64,000 nt of DNA, from the NCBI GenBank assembly GCA_002421805.1, contig DISM01000004.1:248001-312000 (forward strand), read 5' to 3'. The notes beneath the pieces were generated by a model. The model was given only the letters and a program-made list of their open reading frames with translations. It did not search any database and was not told the origin of the DNA. Positions 56,640 through 64,000 of this stretch are shown here, one piece after another. Source of the DNA: Candidatus Omnitrophica bacterium UBA6210. GTDB taxonomy: Bacteria; Omnitrophota; Gorgyraeia; Velamenicoccales; Velamenicoccaceae. The position numbers and the translations under genes are program-made. Position 1 is the first letter of the stretch, and every line of letters starts with the position of its first letter.

Positions 56640-57746
56640 CTAAAATAACTGCGCGCACATCTCATCCAGGACCAGCATCCCCTGAAGCGTGGCGCGCGCA
56701 ACACCTGCCTCTTCTTCCAGGAGCCCCTCCTGGGCGAACTGCCGGATGAGGGACTTCTGGCGTTCTTCCAGCGTCACGCCGAACCTCTTTTCCAGGCCTT
56801 CAAGCCAGACGCCTTCGCACATCCGCAGGCCGATCAGGAAGGCCTCGCTCAAGCGTTCCCGGGGCGTCAGGCTTTCTTCTCCTGCGCGCGCGCGGCCCTT
56901 TTCCTTGATGAGAGAAACATATTCGGAGACCGTGCCGGCATTCCAGAAACGGTGGCCAAGGATATGGGAGTGCGCGGACGCGCCCAGGCCGATGTAATCC
57001 CCGGCGCGCCAATAGTTCATGTTATGCGCGCAGGCATATCCTTCCCTGGAAAAATTGCTCACCTCATATTGCGCATAACCGCACGCCTTCAGGAACGCGA
57101 CGACCATGCGGTAATCGTCGGCCTGCCGGTCGGGCGCAAGCGGCTGAACCTGGCGAGTTGAGAGATTCGTCCCTTCCTCAATAGACAGGGCATAAAGAGA
57201 AATGTGCTCGCTGTCCAGGGCCACGATCTCTTCGAGATCGGCCTTGACCTGCTCCTGCGTCTCATGCGGGAGCGCATAGATGAAATCCAGGTTGATGTTC
57301 TTGAAACCCGCATCGCGCAACAGCCGGTAGCTTTCAAGGGCTTCTGCCGCCGCATGCGGGCGCCCCAGCCATCGCAAAGTATCATCATGCAGGGACTGGA
57401 CCCCCAGACTCACGCGGTTGACCCCTGAACGCAAGAGAAGTTTCGCCTTGGGGCGGTCGAATGTCGCCGGATTTGCCTCGACGGTAAATTCAGCGTCCGC
57501 GTCCCTGGAAAAATGATCCCTGACGATCCCCAGGACCCTCTCAAGCTGCATCGCCGACAAATACGTCGGGGTCCCGCCGCCGATGTAGACGGTCGAACAC
57601 CGGGGCTTGCCGTAACCCGCCGCCTCCCGCTCCAGCATGTCCAGATAAATGTCGATCATATCTTCCTGGCCAGGATAGGAGGCAAAAGAACAATAAAAAC
57701 ATTTGGATTTACAAAAAGGGATGTGGATGTAAAGGGAAAGCTCCAT
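56640..57746 (-). CDS. hemW: HemW-like radical SAM protein (oxygen-independent coproporphyrinogen oxidase family)
   Basis: 368 residues. LSLYIHIPFCKSKCFYCSFA has C-x3-C-x2-C; VYIGGGTPTYLSAMQLERVL is the GGGTPS-like motif; VSLGVQSLHDDTLRWLGRPH and IYALPHETQEQVKADLEEIV continue the HemN/HemW fold, with the shorter C-terminus of HemW. Usually a heme chaperone rather than true HemN. Confidence 0.92.
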   Translation of the reverse strand: MELSLYIHIPFCKSKCFYCSFASYPGQEDMIDIYLDMLEREAAGYGKPRCSTVYIGGGTPTYLSAMQLERVLGIVRDHFSRDADAEFTVEANPATFDRPKAKLLLRSGVNRVSLGVQSLHDDTLRWLGRPHAAAEALESYRLLRDAGFKNINLDFIYALPHETQEQVKADLEEIVALDSEHISLYALSIEEGTNLSTRQVQPLAPDRQADDYRMVVAFLKACGYAQYEVSNFSREGYACAHNMNYWRAGDYIGLGASAHSHILGHRFWNAGTVSEYVSLIKEKGRARAGEESLTPRERLSEAFLIGLRMCEGVWLEGLEKRFGVTLEERQKSLIRQFAQEGLLEEEAGVARATLQGMLVLDEMCAQLF

Positions 57747-57751
57747 ACTCT

Positions 57752-58054
57752 CTAAAACATTTCCTGATAATACTGGTTGATGGTCTTTAAGGCATCCACA
57801 AGGGAGGCGATGAGATAATACGACAGCACGATGATGACAACGCTCCAGACGACCTTGCTTTTTCTGCTGAAGCGAGGATTAAACCACAAGAGCGGCAAAG
57901 CCAAGGGCCCCACGCACAACAGGGCGACCACCAAAGCCGATGTTTTAAAATACCACTTCGTCTTCGGGCCGGCGGATTCCAGCATGCTGCCACAATGCTT
58001 GCACTTGATCGCCTCGTCCTGGATCTCTTCGGCGCAAAAAGGACACTTTTTCAC
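57752..58054 (-). CDS. Zinc-ribbon membrane protein
   Basis: 100 residues. KKCPFCAEEIQDEAIKCKHC is a zinc ribbon of the double C-x2-C type; two membrane helices follow (LVVALLCVGPLALPLLWF; VVWSVVIIVLSYYLIASLV). Common small membrane zinc-ribbon architecture; role unknown. Confidence 0.85.
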   Translation of the reverse strand: MKKCPFCAEEIQDEAIKCKHCGSMLESAGPKTKWYFKTSALVVALLCVGPLALPLLWFNPRFSRKSKVVWSVVIIVLSYYLIASLVDALKTINQYYQEMF

Positions 58055-58135
58055 AGGTTGCCTCCACCCTCTCTTCTTCGGCCTTCAAGGCTTTCGTTCA
58101 TTATATCCTAAATCGGACGATCAAACTACGGCTTT

Positions 58136-58153
58136 CCCGGCTTTTAAGCCGGG
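58136..58153. repeat. Palindrome CCCGGCTTTTAAGCCGGG
   Basis: Two 8-base arms around TT, identical to the core of the palindrome at 31593-31624. 18 of 18 bases match. Confidence 0.88.
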
Positions 58154-58226
58154 ATCTATCAGAGTTGATACTGGGCGGCCAAATTTTATCCAGGCCTTAA
58201 GAAGCGTCTCGGCCGCGAATGTATAA

Positions 58227-58260
58227 AAAAAACCAAAGCGTGAAAGCTTTGGTTTTTTAA
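58227..58260 (-). terminator. Bidirectional intrinsic terminator downstream of tmRNA
   Basis: AACCAAAGC and GCTTTGGTT form a 9-base stem with loop GTGAAA, flanked by A8 on one side and T6 on the other. On the minus strand it would end tmRNA transcription about 180 bases past the mature 3' end. Confidence 0.85.
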
Positions 58261-58283
58261 GGCGTGGAGCACTTAAGCAAGCT

Positions 58284-58303
58284 ATTTTGCTCTGTCGCAA
58301 AAT
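58284..58303. repeat. Hairpin with the GC-TCTRYC-GC core in the tmRNA trailer
   Basis: ATTTTGC / TCTGTC / GCAAAAT. The loop and its GC closing pairs recur at 16697-16706 (TCTGCC) and 58424-58433 (TCTACC). Outer bases ACTTAAGC and GCTCAAGT extend the pairing with one mismatch. Confidence 0.75.
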
Positions 58304-58410
58304 CGCGCTCGCTCAAGTACCCCACCAAAATTTCCTTGTCGGATTACACTTTTGTGGTGGCGCCGGAACAAGCTGCCTCACTTATCGTTCGGCAACGCTT
58401 GTTCCGACAT

Positions 58411-58446
58411 CCACCAAATTTTTGCTCTACCGCAAAAATTTGGTGG
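58411..58446 (-). repeat. Perfect 15-base hairpin mirroring the tmRNA 3' end
   Basis: CCACCAAATTTTTGC (58411-58425) is the reverse complement of 58432-58446, loop TCTACC. The right arm contains the tmRNA CCA terminus and two further acceptor-end bases, as at tRNA-Pro. Confidence 0.88.
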
Positions 58447-58880
58447 AGCTGCCGGGAATCGAACCCGGGTCCTCAGATAGAGAAACGAAAGCCGCTACAT
58501 GCTTAGTCTGTTATTTCGTCTCGCCCTGCAATCTCCGACAGACAGGATCTTGCAGGACCAGCCAGCTTTTGGTTTCGCCTTTATCCCGCTGACAGGGTAA
58601 AGGCTATTCTGCCTGCTCTTTTAGGCCTTGCGGCCCGAAGAGCCCGTCATCACCGAAACACGCAGAATTGCCCCGGTCATGGCTTAGTCCAGCGAGTGGA
58701 CTAAGGCTTATCTTACGCCTACTAACGGCGCGTTGAATATCGGGTTAACGATATTAAGCGCTGCTAGCACTGTTGGATCAGTTTCAGCGTTTGTATTGTG
58801 TAAGGTGTTTAAAGAGGCCTCCTTACAACCTCTGCATGCTGCCGTCGCCCGACATACCTGAATCGAGCCCAATCAGCCCC
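58441..58880 (-). ncRNA. ssrA: tmRNA (transfer-messenger RNA)
   Basis: Minus strand begins GGGGCTGATTGGGCTCGATT and ends GGTTCGATTCCCGGCAGCTC CACCA, with acceptor pairing GGGGCT/AGCTCC and encoded CCA. The internal motif GACTAAGCATGTAG near the 3' end is diagnostic. At 440 bases it is longer than average (~360). Tag frame from GCT encodes AETDPTVLAA but does not stop there; it continues LNIVNPIFNAPLVGVR then TAA. smpB is 66 bases upstream on the same strand. Confidence 0.95.
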
Positions 58881-58946
58881 AAGTTTTTAAAGAACGATGA
58901 CACAGATTAAAAAACGATTGCACAGATAAAAACCCTAGCGCTGTCT

Positions 58947-59402
58947 CTATCCCCTGCGTCTTGCCAGGCGCCGCATGTCGCGTTCCATATCGCGGCGCTT
59001 GATGTCTTCCCTGCGGTCGTAAAGTTTTTTGCCGTGGACCAGAGACATCGCCACTTTGACAAGGCCTCTGGTGTTGAAATAAAGCCTCAAAGGAGCCAGG
59101 GTAAAACCGCGCTGCGATACCTGGCCTGTCAATTTACGGATCTGGTTTCGATGCAACAGGAGCCTGCGCGGACGCGTTGCTTCTTCCTTGAAATAACTGG
59201 CCTTTTCATACGGGGTGATATGACAATTGTAAAGATAGACCTCACCCGTCTCGATCCGGCCGAAGGCGTCGTCAATATTGGCCTTGGCTTCGCGCAATGA
59301 CTTGACTTCGCTGCCCTTAAGCTCAATACCGCATTCAAAGGTCTCCAAGACCTCAAAGTCGCGGAAGAGCTTCCTGTTAGTTGCGATAACCCTTTCTTCC
59401 AT
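58947..59402 (-). CDS. smpB: SsrA-binding protein
   Basis: 151 residues. VIATNRKLFRDFEVLETFEC, GIELKGSEVKSLREAKANID and YKASYF-type/ HGKKLYDRREDIKRRDMERD match SmpB throughout. Delivers tmRNA to stalled ribosomes. Directly upstream of ssrA on the same strand, a frequent arrangement. Confidence 0.97.
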   Translation of the reverse strand: MEERVIATNRKLFRDFEVLETFECGIELKGSEVKSLREAKANIDDAFGRIETGEVYLYNCHITPYEKASYFKEEATRPRRLLLHRNQIRKLTGQVSQRGFTLAPLRLYFNTRGLVKVAMSLVHGKKLYDRREDIKRRDMERDMRRLARRRG

Positions 59403-59446
59403 ATTATTTTACCATCCAGAGTGAAAAATATCCAGAGCAGGCTCGG

Positions 59447-60415
59447 CTAATTGAGGAACCCAGAAAAAACCCCGTAAAGCCCCAAAAATAACGGGATCGT
59501 AAAAATGCTTGCCACATGGCCGTAAAAAATAGCCTGGTTGATCAGGCCCTCCTCCACTTTCTGATTTTTGGCGATCACAGACAAGAGCGCGGCCGGAGGC
59601 ATACAGGCCTGCAACATCAATAACAAACCCACCAGGGGTTTGGGCTTGACGATGAGCACAAAAACAAGGAACACCAGCGGCACAAGAAGAAGCTTGACGA
59701 TCAAACTCAGGACCATGGGCCGGACGTACTTCAAAGAACGGATACGGATCAAAGCCAAGTTGCCGCCCACGACGATGATCGACAAAGGGATCGCGCAGCG
59801 CCCCATCATCTCGACGGGCTTGGCGACAAAGGCCGGAATAAAACGCGTCCATCCAAAGAAGACAAAGAGAAGCGCCAGGATTGTCGCGATCACCGGCGCG
59901 TTAAACATGTCCTTGGTATCAAAACTGCAGGCCTTGCCCTTGCAAGACAGGACAAACACGCCGAACGAAAAGATCGTCATGTTGAAACCCAGAAGAAAAA
60001 GAAATATATAAATAAACATATCCGACACGGCGCCGGGCGCAAGCAGGCTGGCGACCAAGGGCAGCGGAAGGTATCCCGAATTCTGGAACATCGCAATGCC
60101 CAGGAAGGGCCCTTCCTGCGGGGCAAGAGAACGGTCCAGACCCGCCAAAAGCAGGCCCAGGAGATACCCGACGGCCGTCACCAGGACGCTCAGAAGCGGA
60201 AACATCCACCAATCCGAGAACTGCCTGAAATTAAAACGCGCCGTGATCTCACTGAACATCAAGAGCGGCAAAAACAGGCCGATCACCAGCTCGCTTAAGG
60301 TCTTTAAACCTTCCTCGCTGATGACCCTTTTGCGGATCATGAAAAAACCGACAGCGCCGAGGATCACCAGCTCCAGGATCGCCTGAGACGTCGTGACAAA
60401 AGAATGGAAGAACAC
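59447..60415 (-). CDS. AEC (auxin efflux carrier) family transporter
   Basis: 322 residues from GTG at 60415 (AAGGAG six bases upstream). About ten membrane helices: LELVILGAVGFFMIRKRVIS, LVIGLFLPLLMFSEITARFN, GIAMFQNSGYLPLPLVASLL, and a second half with LLMLQACMPPAALLSVIAKN. The FQNSGYLPLPL and MPPA motifs are those of AEC transporters, which export or exchange small organic acids. Substrate unknown. Confidence 0.9.
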   Translation of the reverse strand: MFFHSFVTTSQAILELVILGAVGFFMIRKRVISEEGLKTLSELVIGLFLPLLMFSEITARFNFRQFSDWWMFPLLSVLVTAVGYLLGLLLAGLDRSLAPQEGPFLGIAMFQNSGYLPLPLVASLLAPGAVSDMFIYIFLFLLGFNMTIFSFGVFVLSCKGKACSFDTKDMFNAPVIATILALLFVFFGWTRFIPAFVAKPVEMMGRCAIPLSIIVVGGNLALIRIRSLKYVRPMVLSLIVKLLLVPLVFLVFVLIVKPKPLVGLLLMLQACMPPAALLSVIAKNQKVEEGLINQAIFYGHVASIFTIPLFLGLYGVFSGFLN

Positions 60416-60469
60416 AAAACACTCCTTGATGGGAAGCAAGAATTTGTTCTCTATTATAACACAGGCGGG

Positions 60470-61306
60470 TTAGGGGCGATCCAGAATCTCGATCTGCCAG
60501 GGGTGACTGACGATGATCTCCGGAGACCCCCGATACGATTTGATAAGGCCAAAGACACTGATCCTCTTGCCGGTGTAATCCTGCGCGGGGTTGATGCCCT
60601 CTTTTTCGAAGAAACCGAGGTCTTTGGTAAAGACGATGACATGGAGGCCGTCCATCTCGAGAGAGACCATCTTGTCGGTCCTTCGCGCGCCCGAAACTTT
60701 TCCCGACACAAACTTCCTCTGGTCGAGAAAGTTACATGCCTGCGCGCTCGGAACATGGAACTCATGCGCCCACATGCCCGCTTTATTTTTGCGGGCTTCC
60801 TTCTGCGCCGCCAGAAAAACATCCACATACCGGACATTCGGCGGCAGGGTATAAAGAAAAGCCAGGCCGCGGCGCAGCAATTCCGTCTGCACCATGGTCT
60901 CTTTCTTGTCTTCCTGCACGAACACATATGCCAGGGTCCGGCTGTACTTATCTTTTTTCTGGACGTCATACTCCAGGCGGACCTTTTTGCCCATGACCAG
61001 CGCTTCGTTCGCTTTCTTGGCCTCTTCTCCGTCTTCATCCCCCGTCGCGATCCATCCGGCGGATGTCTGACGCCGGGTCTCCGGCGTATCGATCCCGATA
61101 TACCTGACAGTCACGCCGGAATCCACGTCGACCGTATCGCCGTCGACGACCCGCACGACGCGGACGTCGTCGGAATTCCGCGAAAAACAACCGACAAGAA
61201 AAGAGAACGCCGCGGCGAGGATGAACGCCGCCAACACCCCATAAGTCTTCGGGATACCGCACATTTTAAAAAGACGCTGAAGGGATCTCGAAAAAGAAGA
61301 CATCAC
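60470..61306 (-). CDS. Staphylococcal-nuclease-like lipoprotein with OB-like C-terminus
   Basis: 278 residues. Signal VLAAFILAAAFSFLVGCFSR (lipobox LVGC). SNase domain ~45-180: VVRVVDGDTVDVDSGVTVRY IGIDTPE, SRTLAYVFVQED, LLRRGLAFLYTLPPNV with the Arg/Glu/Arg catalytic pattern. From ~195 RKFVSGKVSGARRTDKMVSL ... ISVFGLIKSYRGSPEIIVSH resembles a nucleic-acid-binding OB fold. Secreted nuclease, likely periplasmic or outer-membrane attached. ATGA-type overlap with the DUF3568 gene. Confidence 0.88.
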   Translation of the reverse strand: MMSSFSRSLQRLFKMCGIPKTYGVLAAFILAAAFSFLVGCFSRNSDDVRVVRVVDGDTVDVDSGVTVRYIGIDTPETRRQTSAGWIATGDEDGEEAKKANEALVMGKKVRLEYDVQKKDKYSRTLAYVFVQEDKKETMVQTELLRRGLAFLYTLPPNVRYVDVFLAAQKEARKNKAGMWAHEFHVPSAQACNFLDQRKFVSGKVSGARRTDKMVSLEMDGLHVIVFTKDLGFFEKEGINPAQDYTGKRISVFGLIKSYRGSPEIIVSHPWQIEILDRP

Positions 61307-61689
61307 ATAAGCCTCTGGCCGATCTTGACAAAGACGTCCTGCGCCGTGCCCAACCGCGGGAAGATGCCGCGCCTGGCCTTGACCCTCAACCGGATAGCTT
61401 CGGGCGTGATCTGGGTGACCTCCACCCTGACCTTGGCGCGGTCAATGGTCGCTTCCAGGACGCCTGTGGATGCGTCGCGGCTGTTGACCAGGCCCAGTGT
61501 GCTGCAAACGGACTGGGCGGCCCGCCAGGCATCGGCGAATTTGGCGTCATATTCGCCCTGGATGGTATCGCGCGTCACCGCATAGCCCCCCACGGCCCCG
61601 ACACCGCCGACCACCAGCCAGACGCAACCGTTCAGAAACATCATCAACGCGCCGAGGCACAAAAATGACAACAACGTATTTTTTTTCAT
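61303..61689 (-). CDS. DUF3568 family lipoprotein
   Basis: 128 residues. Signal LLSFLCLGALMMFLNGCVWL with lipobox; GGVGAVGGYAVTRDTIQGEY, DAKFADAWRAAQSVCSTLGL and EATIDRAKVRVEVTQITPEA fit DUF3568, small periplasmic lipoproteins of unknown function. Start overlaps the MetS stop (TAATG). Confidence 0.85.
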   Translation of the reverse strand: MKKNTLLSFLCLGALMMFLNGCVWLVVGGVGAVGGYAVTRDTIQGEYDAKFADAWRAAQSVCSTLGLVNSRDASTGVLEATIDRAKVRVEVTQITPEAIRLRVKARRGIFPRLGTAQDVFVKIGQRLM

Positions 61690-61793
61690 TATTTAACCAC
61701 CTTCTTTGAAAAGATCTTATAAAAACAAAACGCAGCCAGCGCGATGATCCCCGACCATGATAGCACCAAAAGGACCCATCCGGAAAAATTCAT
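61689..61793 (-). CDS. MetS-like small subunit of the NSS transporter
   Basis: 34 residues from ATG at 61793: NFSGWVLLVLSWSGIIALAA then FCFYKIFSKKVVK. One membrane helix with a basic C-terminus, the size and layout of MetS small subunits that pair with NSS transporters of the MetP type. The ATG overlaps the transporter stop (ATGA) and its TAA overlaps the DUF3568 ATG, so all three are translationally coupled. Too short for many gene finders. Confidence 0.82.
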   Translation of the reverse strand: MNFSGWVLLVLSWSGIIALAAFCFYKIFSKKVVK

Positions 61794-63355
61794 CCTCGGG
61801 CCTCCTTGTTCCGGCGGCGCCAGGCAACCTTGACAAGGACGGTCAGGACCGCAAACAACCCGATCAGGCCCAGGCGCGTCCAGAACACAAAGGGCTTATC
61901 CGCCTCCGCAACACCTTTAAGCATGATGGTCGGCAAACCTTCCTGGTAAAACCAGAAACCGAGGATGACCAAAAGAAAAACAGGCGTAATATACCTGATG
62001 ACAAACTTGTATACACGCGGCACGGCGATGTCCGCGCCATGATGGATCTCCTCCCATGCCTTGTCCATGCCGAAGACCCAGGCAAAAAGGATGGCCTCGA
62101 CCGTGCCGAAAAGAACGAGACAGAACGTCCCGCCCCAGAAATCCAGCTCGTTGACCACGCCGCGGCTTAAAAAAAAGATCGCCGGCTGGCACAAAACGAA
62201 ACTGACGATCGCAAAAATCCCGACGGCCTTTTTGCGGGAAATATCAAATTCATCTTCCAGGAAAGCGACCGCCGGCTGCGCCAAAGAAACGCTCGACGTC
62301 ACCCCCGCCAAAAACAGGAGCGTAAACCACAGGAAACTCAAAACCGACGCCATGGGGATCTTGCCCAAGATCAGCGGCATGGTCACAAACCCCAGGTCGA
62401 ACGCGCCCTGTTTGGCGATCGCCTGGACATCGACGGGCCCGAAGAAAACGAATGCTGCCGGAATAACGATGCACCCTCCCAGGATGACCTCGGCGAACTC
62501 GTTCATGCTGACCGCTGTCAAGCCTGAAAGCGCCACGTCGTCTCCGCGCGACAGATAGCTCGCATACGTCAGGATCACGCCGATGCCGACGCTCAAGGTA
62601 AAAAAGATCTGGCCTGCCGCCGCCAGCCAGACTTTGGCCGACTTGAGCGCGCCGAAATCCGGATTCCATAAAAACCCGAGGCCGTTGGCCAGGTTCCAGT
62701 CCGGTTTTGCCGGATCGGGCGCGCCCAGCGTCAGGACCCGGACAGCCAGGATGATCCCGAAAAGAAACAGAACGGGAAGCGCGATCTTGCACAAAACCTC
62801 GATACCGCCGCGGATGCCATAATAGATGACGACGATATTCAGAAAAAAAGCTATGAGAAAAAAGATATATGCCGGGACAATGCTGGAAAAGAACGCGTTC
62901 TGTTCCAATCCCTGGTATCCTCTCAGGAAAGATTGGATCAACGCCTGGTCATGGAGCTGGGTGAGAACGCCTTTGAAGCTATAGAAACTATACCCCAGCG
63001 TCCAGGACTCGATAAAAGTGTAATAGATGTAAATAACGAACGGCCCGAAGATGCCGATCACGCCGAAATATTTGACGAATCTGTTTTTCTGAAGGAGGCT
63101 GTGGAAGATACCCGGGGCTGTGCCGTGCTCAAAACCCCCGCCGTAACGGCCCAACGCCCATTCGATCCAGACCAGAGGGATCCCCAACACGAGGAGCGCC
63201 ACGAAATACGGGATCATGAAGGCGCCGCCGCCGTTGCCCGCGGCCTGGACCGGAAACCTCAGAAAATTCCCCAGCCCGACGGCAGAACCGGCCACCGCCA
63301 TGATGATCCCCAGGCGCGACCCCCACGATTCACGCTTGGCTTTGAGCTGTCGCAT
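61790..63355 (-). CDS. Sodium-dependent NSS/SNF family amino acid transporter
   Basis: 521 residues. SRLGIIMAVAGSAVGLGNFL then RFPVQAAGNGGGAFMIPYFV is the NSS signature with the sodium/substrate sites; about twelve helices follow, including GIRGGIEVLCKIALPVLFLF and VAFLEDEFDISRKKAVGIFA. The following MetS-like microprotein suggests the MetPS (methionine/alanine) subgroup, substrate inferred. Promoter at 63366-63394. Confidence 0.95.
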   Translation of the reverse strand: MRQLKAKRESWGSRLGIIMAVAGSAVGLGNFLRFPVQAAGNGGGAFMIPYFVALLVLGIPLVWIEWALGRYGGGFEHGTAPGIFHSLLQKNRFVKYFGVIGIFGPFVIYIYYTFIESWTLGYSFYSFKGVLTQLHDQALIQSFLRGYQGLEQNAFFSSIVPAYIFFLIAFFLNIVVIYYGIRGGIEVLCKIALPVLFLFGIILAVRVLTLGAPDPAKPDWNLANGLGFLWNPDFGALKSAKVWLAAAGQIFFTLSVGIGVILTYASYLSRGDDVALSGLTAVSMNEFAEVILGGCIVIPAAFVFFGPVDVQAIAKQGAFDLGFVTMPLILGKIPMASVLSFLWFTLLFLAGVTSSVSLAQPAVAFLEDEFDISRKKAVGIFAIVSFVLCQPAIFFLSRGVVNELDFWGGTFCLVLFGTVEAILFAWVFGMDKAWEEIHHGADIAVPRVYKFVIRYITPVFLLVILGFWFYQEGLPTIMLKGVAEADKPFVFWTRLGLIGLFAVLTVLVKVAWRRRNKEARG

Positions 63356-63365
63356 ATTAAAACCA

Positions 63366-63394
63366 ATTATATCTACGGCTCAGGGCTTTTGCAA
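63366..63394 (-). promoter_or_regulatory. Strong promoter of the NSS transporter operon, near-leaderless
   Basis: On the minus strand TTGCAA (63394-63389), 17 bases, TATAAT (63371-63366). Only 10 bases separate it from the ATG at 63355, leaving a leader of about 4 bases and no ribosome-binding site. Confidence 0.7.
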
Positions 63395-63417
63395 CCCTAA
63401 CTTTTCCTGACACCCCC

Positions 63418-64000
63418 TTATAGATGTTCTTGCGGTTGGGCGTCAAAATCCATGATCCGACAGGTCAAGAAGATCACCAGTTCCGTCTTGCGCGTCTCTT
63501 CAACCGTGTTACGAAAGAAAAAACCGAGGAAAGGAATGCTGCCGACCCATGGGATCCTGTTGGTCGTCCTGATCGTTTCGTCCTTCATCAGGCCGCCGAT
63601 GACCAGCGTCGCGCCGTCCTCCAAAAGGACCGTCGTCTCGGTCTCCGAAGTCTCGACGATCGGGATCTTGTTGCCTGTCGACGTCGTGTAATTCTCCGTC
63701 ACGGCGCTGACTTCCGGCCTGACCTTGATGGAGATGAAACCATCCGCGCCGATCGTAGGGGTCACGTATAATTGCACGCCGACATCCACGAAATTGACCG
63801 CCTCGGCCGTCTCGGTCGTCGACTGCCCCTGGACAGCTGTCGTCGTGACGTAAACCTGCTTGGAGCCGACCAGGATCTTGGCGGACTCGTTATTGACGAC
63901 GGCCAGCCTCGGCGCAGAAAGGATCCTGGTATTCCCTTGGGTCTGGAGCGCCTCGATGACCGCGCTGTAATCGTTGTGCTCGCTGGGGTTCAGGCTGCCG
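63418..64000 (-). CDS. Secretin (type II secretion / type IV pilus GspD/PilQ family), C-terminal part
   Basis: Open at the window's right end; 193 residues seen plus stop. ALQTQGNTRILSAPRLAVVN, NESAKILVGSKQVYVTTTAV, FVDVGVQLYVTPTIGADGFI and the terminal RIPWVGSIPFLGFFFRNTVE with KTELVIFLTCRIM are the secretin core: lip, gate and the conserved VPxLGxIPxLGxLF C-terminal motif. Forms the outer-membrane channel of a secretion or pilus system whose other genes are outside the window. Confidence 0.95.
   Translation of the reverse strand, partial: GSLNPSEHNDYSAVIEALQTQGNTRILSAPRLAVVNNESAKILVGSKQVYVTTTAVQGQSTTETAEAVNFVDVGVQLYVTPTIGADGFISIKVRPEVSAVTENYTTSTGNKIPIVETSETETTVLLEDGATLVIGGLMKDETIRTTNRIPWVGSIPFLGFFFRNTVEETRKTELVIFLTCRIMDFDAQPQEHL

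Larger units (their letters stand above)
58055..58440. other. Intergenic region holding tmRNA trailer palindromes and terminator
   Basis: No protein gene supported. It contains the palindrome at 58136-58153, the terminator at 58227-58260, a hairpin at 58284-58303, an inverted pair CGGAACAAGC/GCTTGTTCCG around 58361-58408, and half of the tmRNA 3' hairpin. Confidence 0.7.

Noticed and set aside
1..64000. CRISPR arrays and rRNA genes
   Set aside because: No regularly spaced direct repeats with unique spacers and no rRNA sequence were seen.

Overview
The window is one contiguous chromosomal segment of a diderm (outer-membrane) bacterium. Lipobox signal peptides, a secretin, a C-terminal OmpA domain, an autotransporter barrel and several AsmA/YdbH-like intermembrane proteins all point to two membranes. 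Average base composition looks moderately GC-rich. The gene mix (DUF1667 glycerol trio, GH94-like giant protein, DUF3568 lipoprotein, many very short intergenic gaps) resembles uncultured Omnitrophota-type genomes; that placement is my inference and no marker gene here proves it. Almost everything is coded on the minus strand; only four protein genes (asmA-like 16881, mocA-like 34540, polyprenyl synthase 27896) and no RNA gene break the pattern, of which three are certain plus-strand genes.

Layout. 1-480: start of carB. 842-6379: a glycerol/acylglycerol operon (lipase-like hydrolase, glpK, glpA-like dehydrogenase, FAD oxidoreductase, DUF1667, then an RG-rich small protein). 6466-9453: an arsenic/metal operon (DUF134 regulator, Cys-rich microprotein, ArsP-like permease, Acr3, ArsC) behind a promoter with a perfect ArsR/SmtB-like palindrome. 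9715-11900: autotransporter. 12000-14700: an AT-rich island with a SIR2-domain protein and a small partner, bounded by terminators and adjoining tRNA-His. 14800-16800: tRNA-His, tRNA-Arg and tRNA-Pro, each embedded in palindrome-rich DNA carrying partial copies of the tRNA ends. 16881-25359: AsmA-like protein, RdgB, RNase PH, two-subunit fumarase, complete queuosine-precursor set queD-queC-queE-queF with murI. 25487-33633: amidase, NDH-2-like enzyme, polyprenyl synthase, greA, OmpA-like lipoprotein, PfkB kinase and small proteins. 33752-39402: molybdenum hydroxylase (three subunits) with XdhC, MocA-like and MogA-like maturation factors. 39399-47573: AsmA-like protein, TPR lipoprotein, GH94-like enzyme, PAS-GGDEF-HD-GYP regulator. 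47578-52347: TtcA-like enzyme with a MITE at its start, PC4-like protein, YnbE-YdbL fusion lipoprotein, YdbH-like protein, anti-sigma, ECF sigma and a periplasmic 26-residue-repeat protein, behind an ECF-type promoter. 52354-64000: beta-CASP nuclease, redoxin-like protein, FMN protein, nth, receiver protein, hemW, ssrA (tmRNA) with smpB, AEC transporter, SNase, DUF3568 lipoprotein, an NSS transporter with its MetS microprotein, and the end of a secretin.

The most unusual signals are non-coding: (i) stable RNA genes (three tRNAs and tmRNA) flanked by nested palindromes that repeat or mirror the RNA ends, with a recurring GC-TCTRYC-GC hairpin core; (ii) a 288-bp MITE-like element with 34-bp terminal inverted repeats that now supplies the apparent start codon of the ttcA-like gene; (iii) a tmRNA whose tag frame runs past the expected Leu-Ala-Ala stop. 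On the protein side, the sigma/anti-sigma/YdbH/YnbE-YdbL cluster and the SIR2 pair are the best candidates for systems worth testing.
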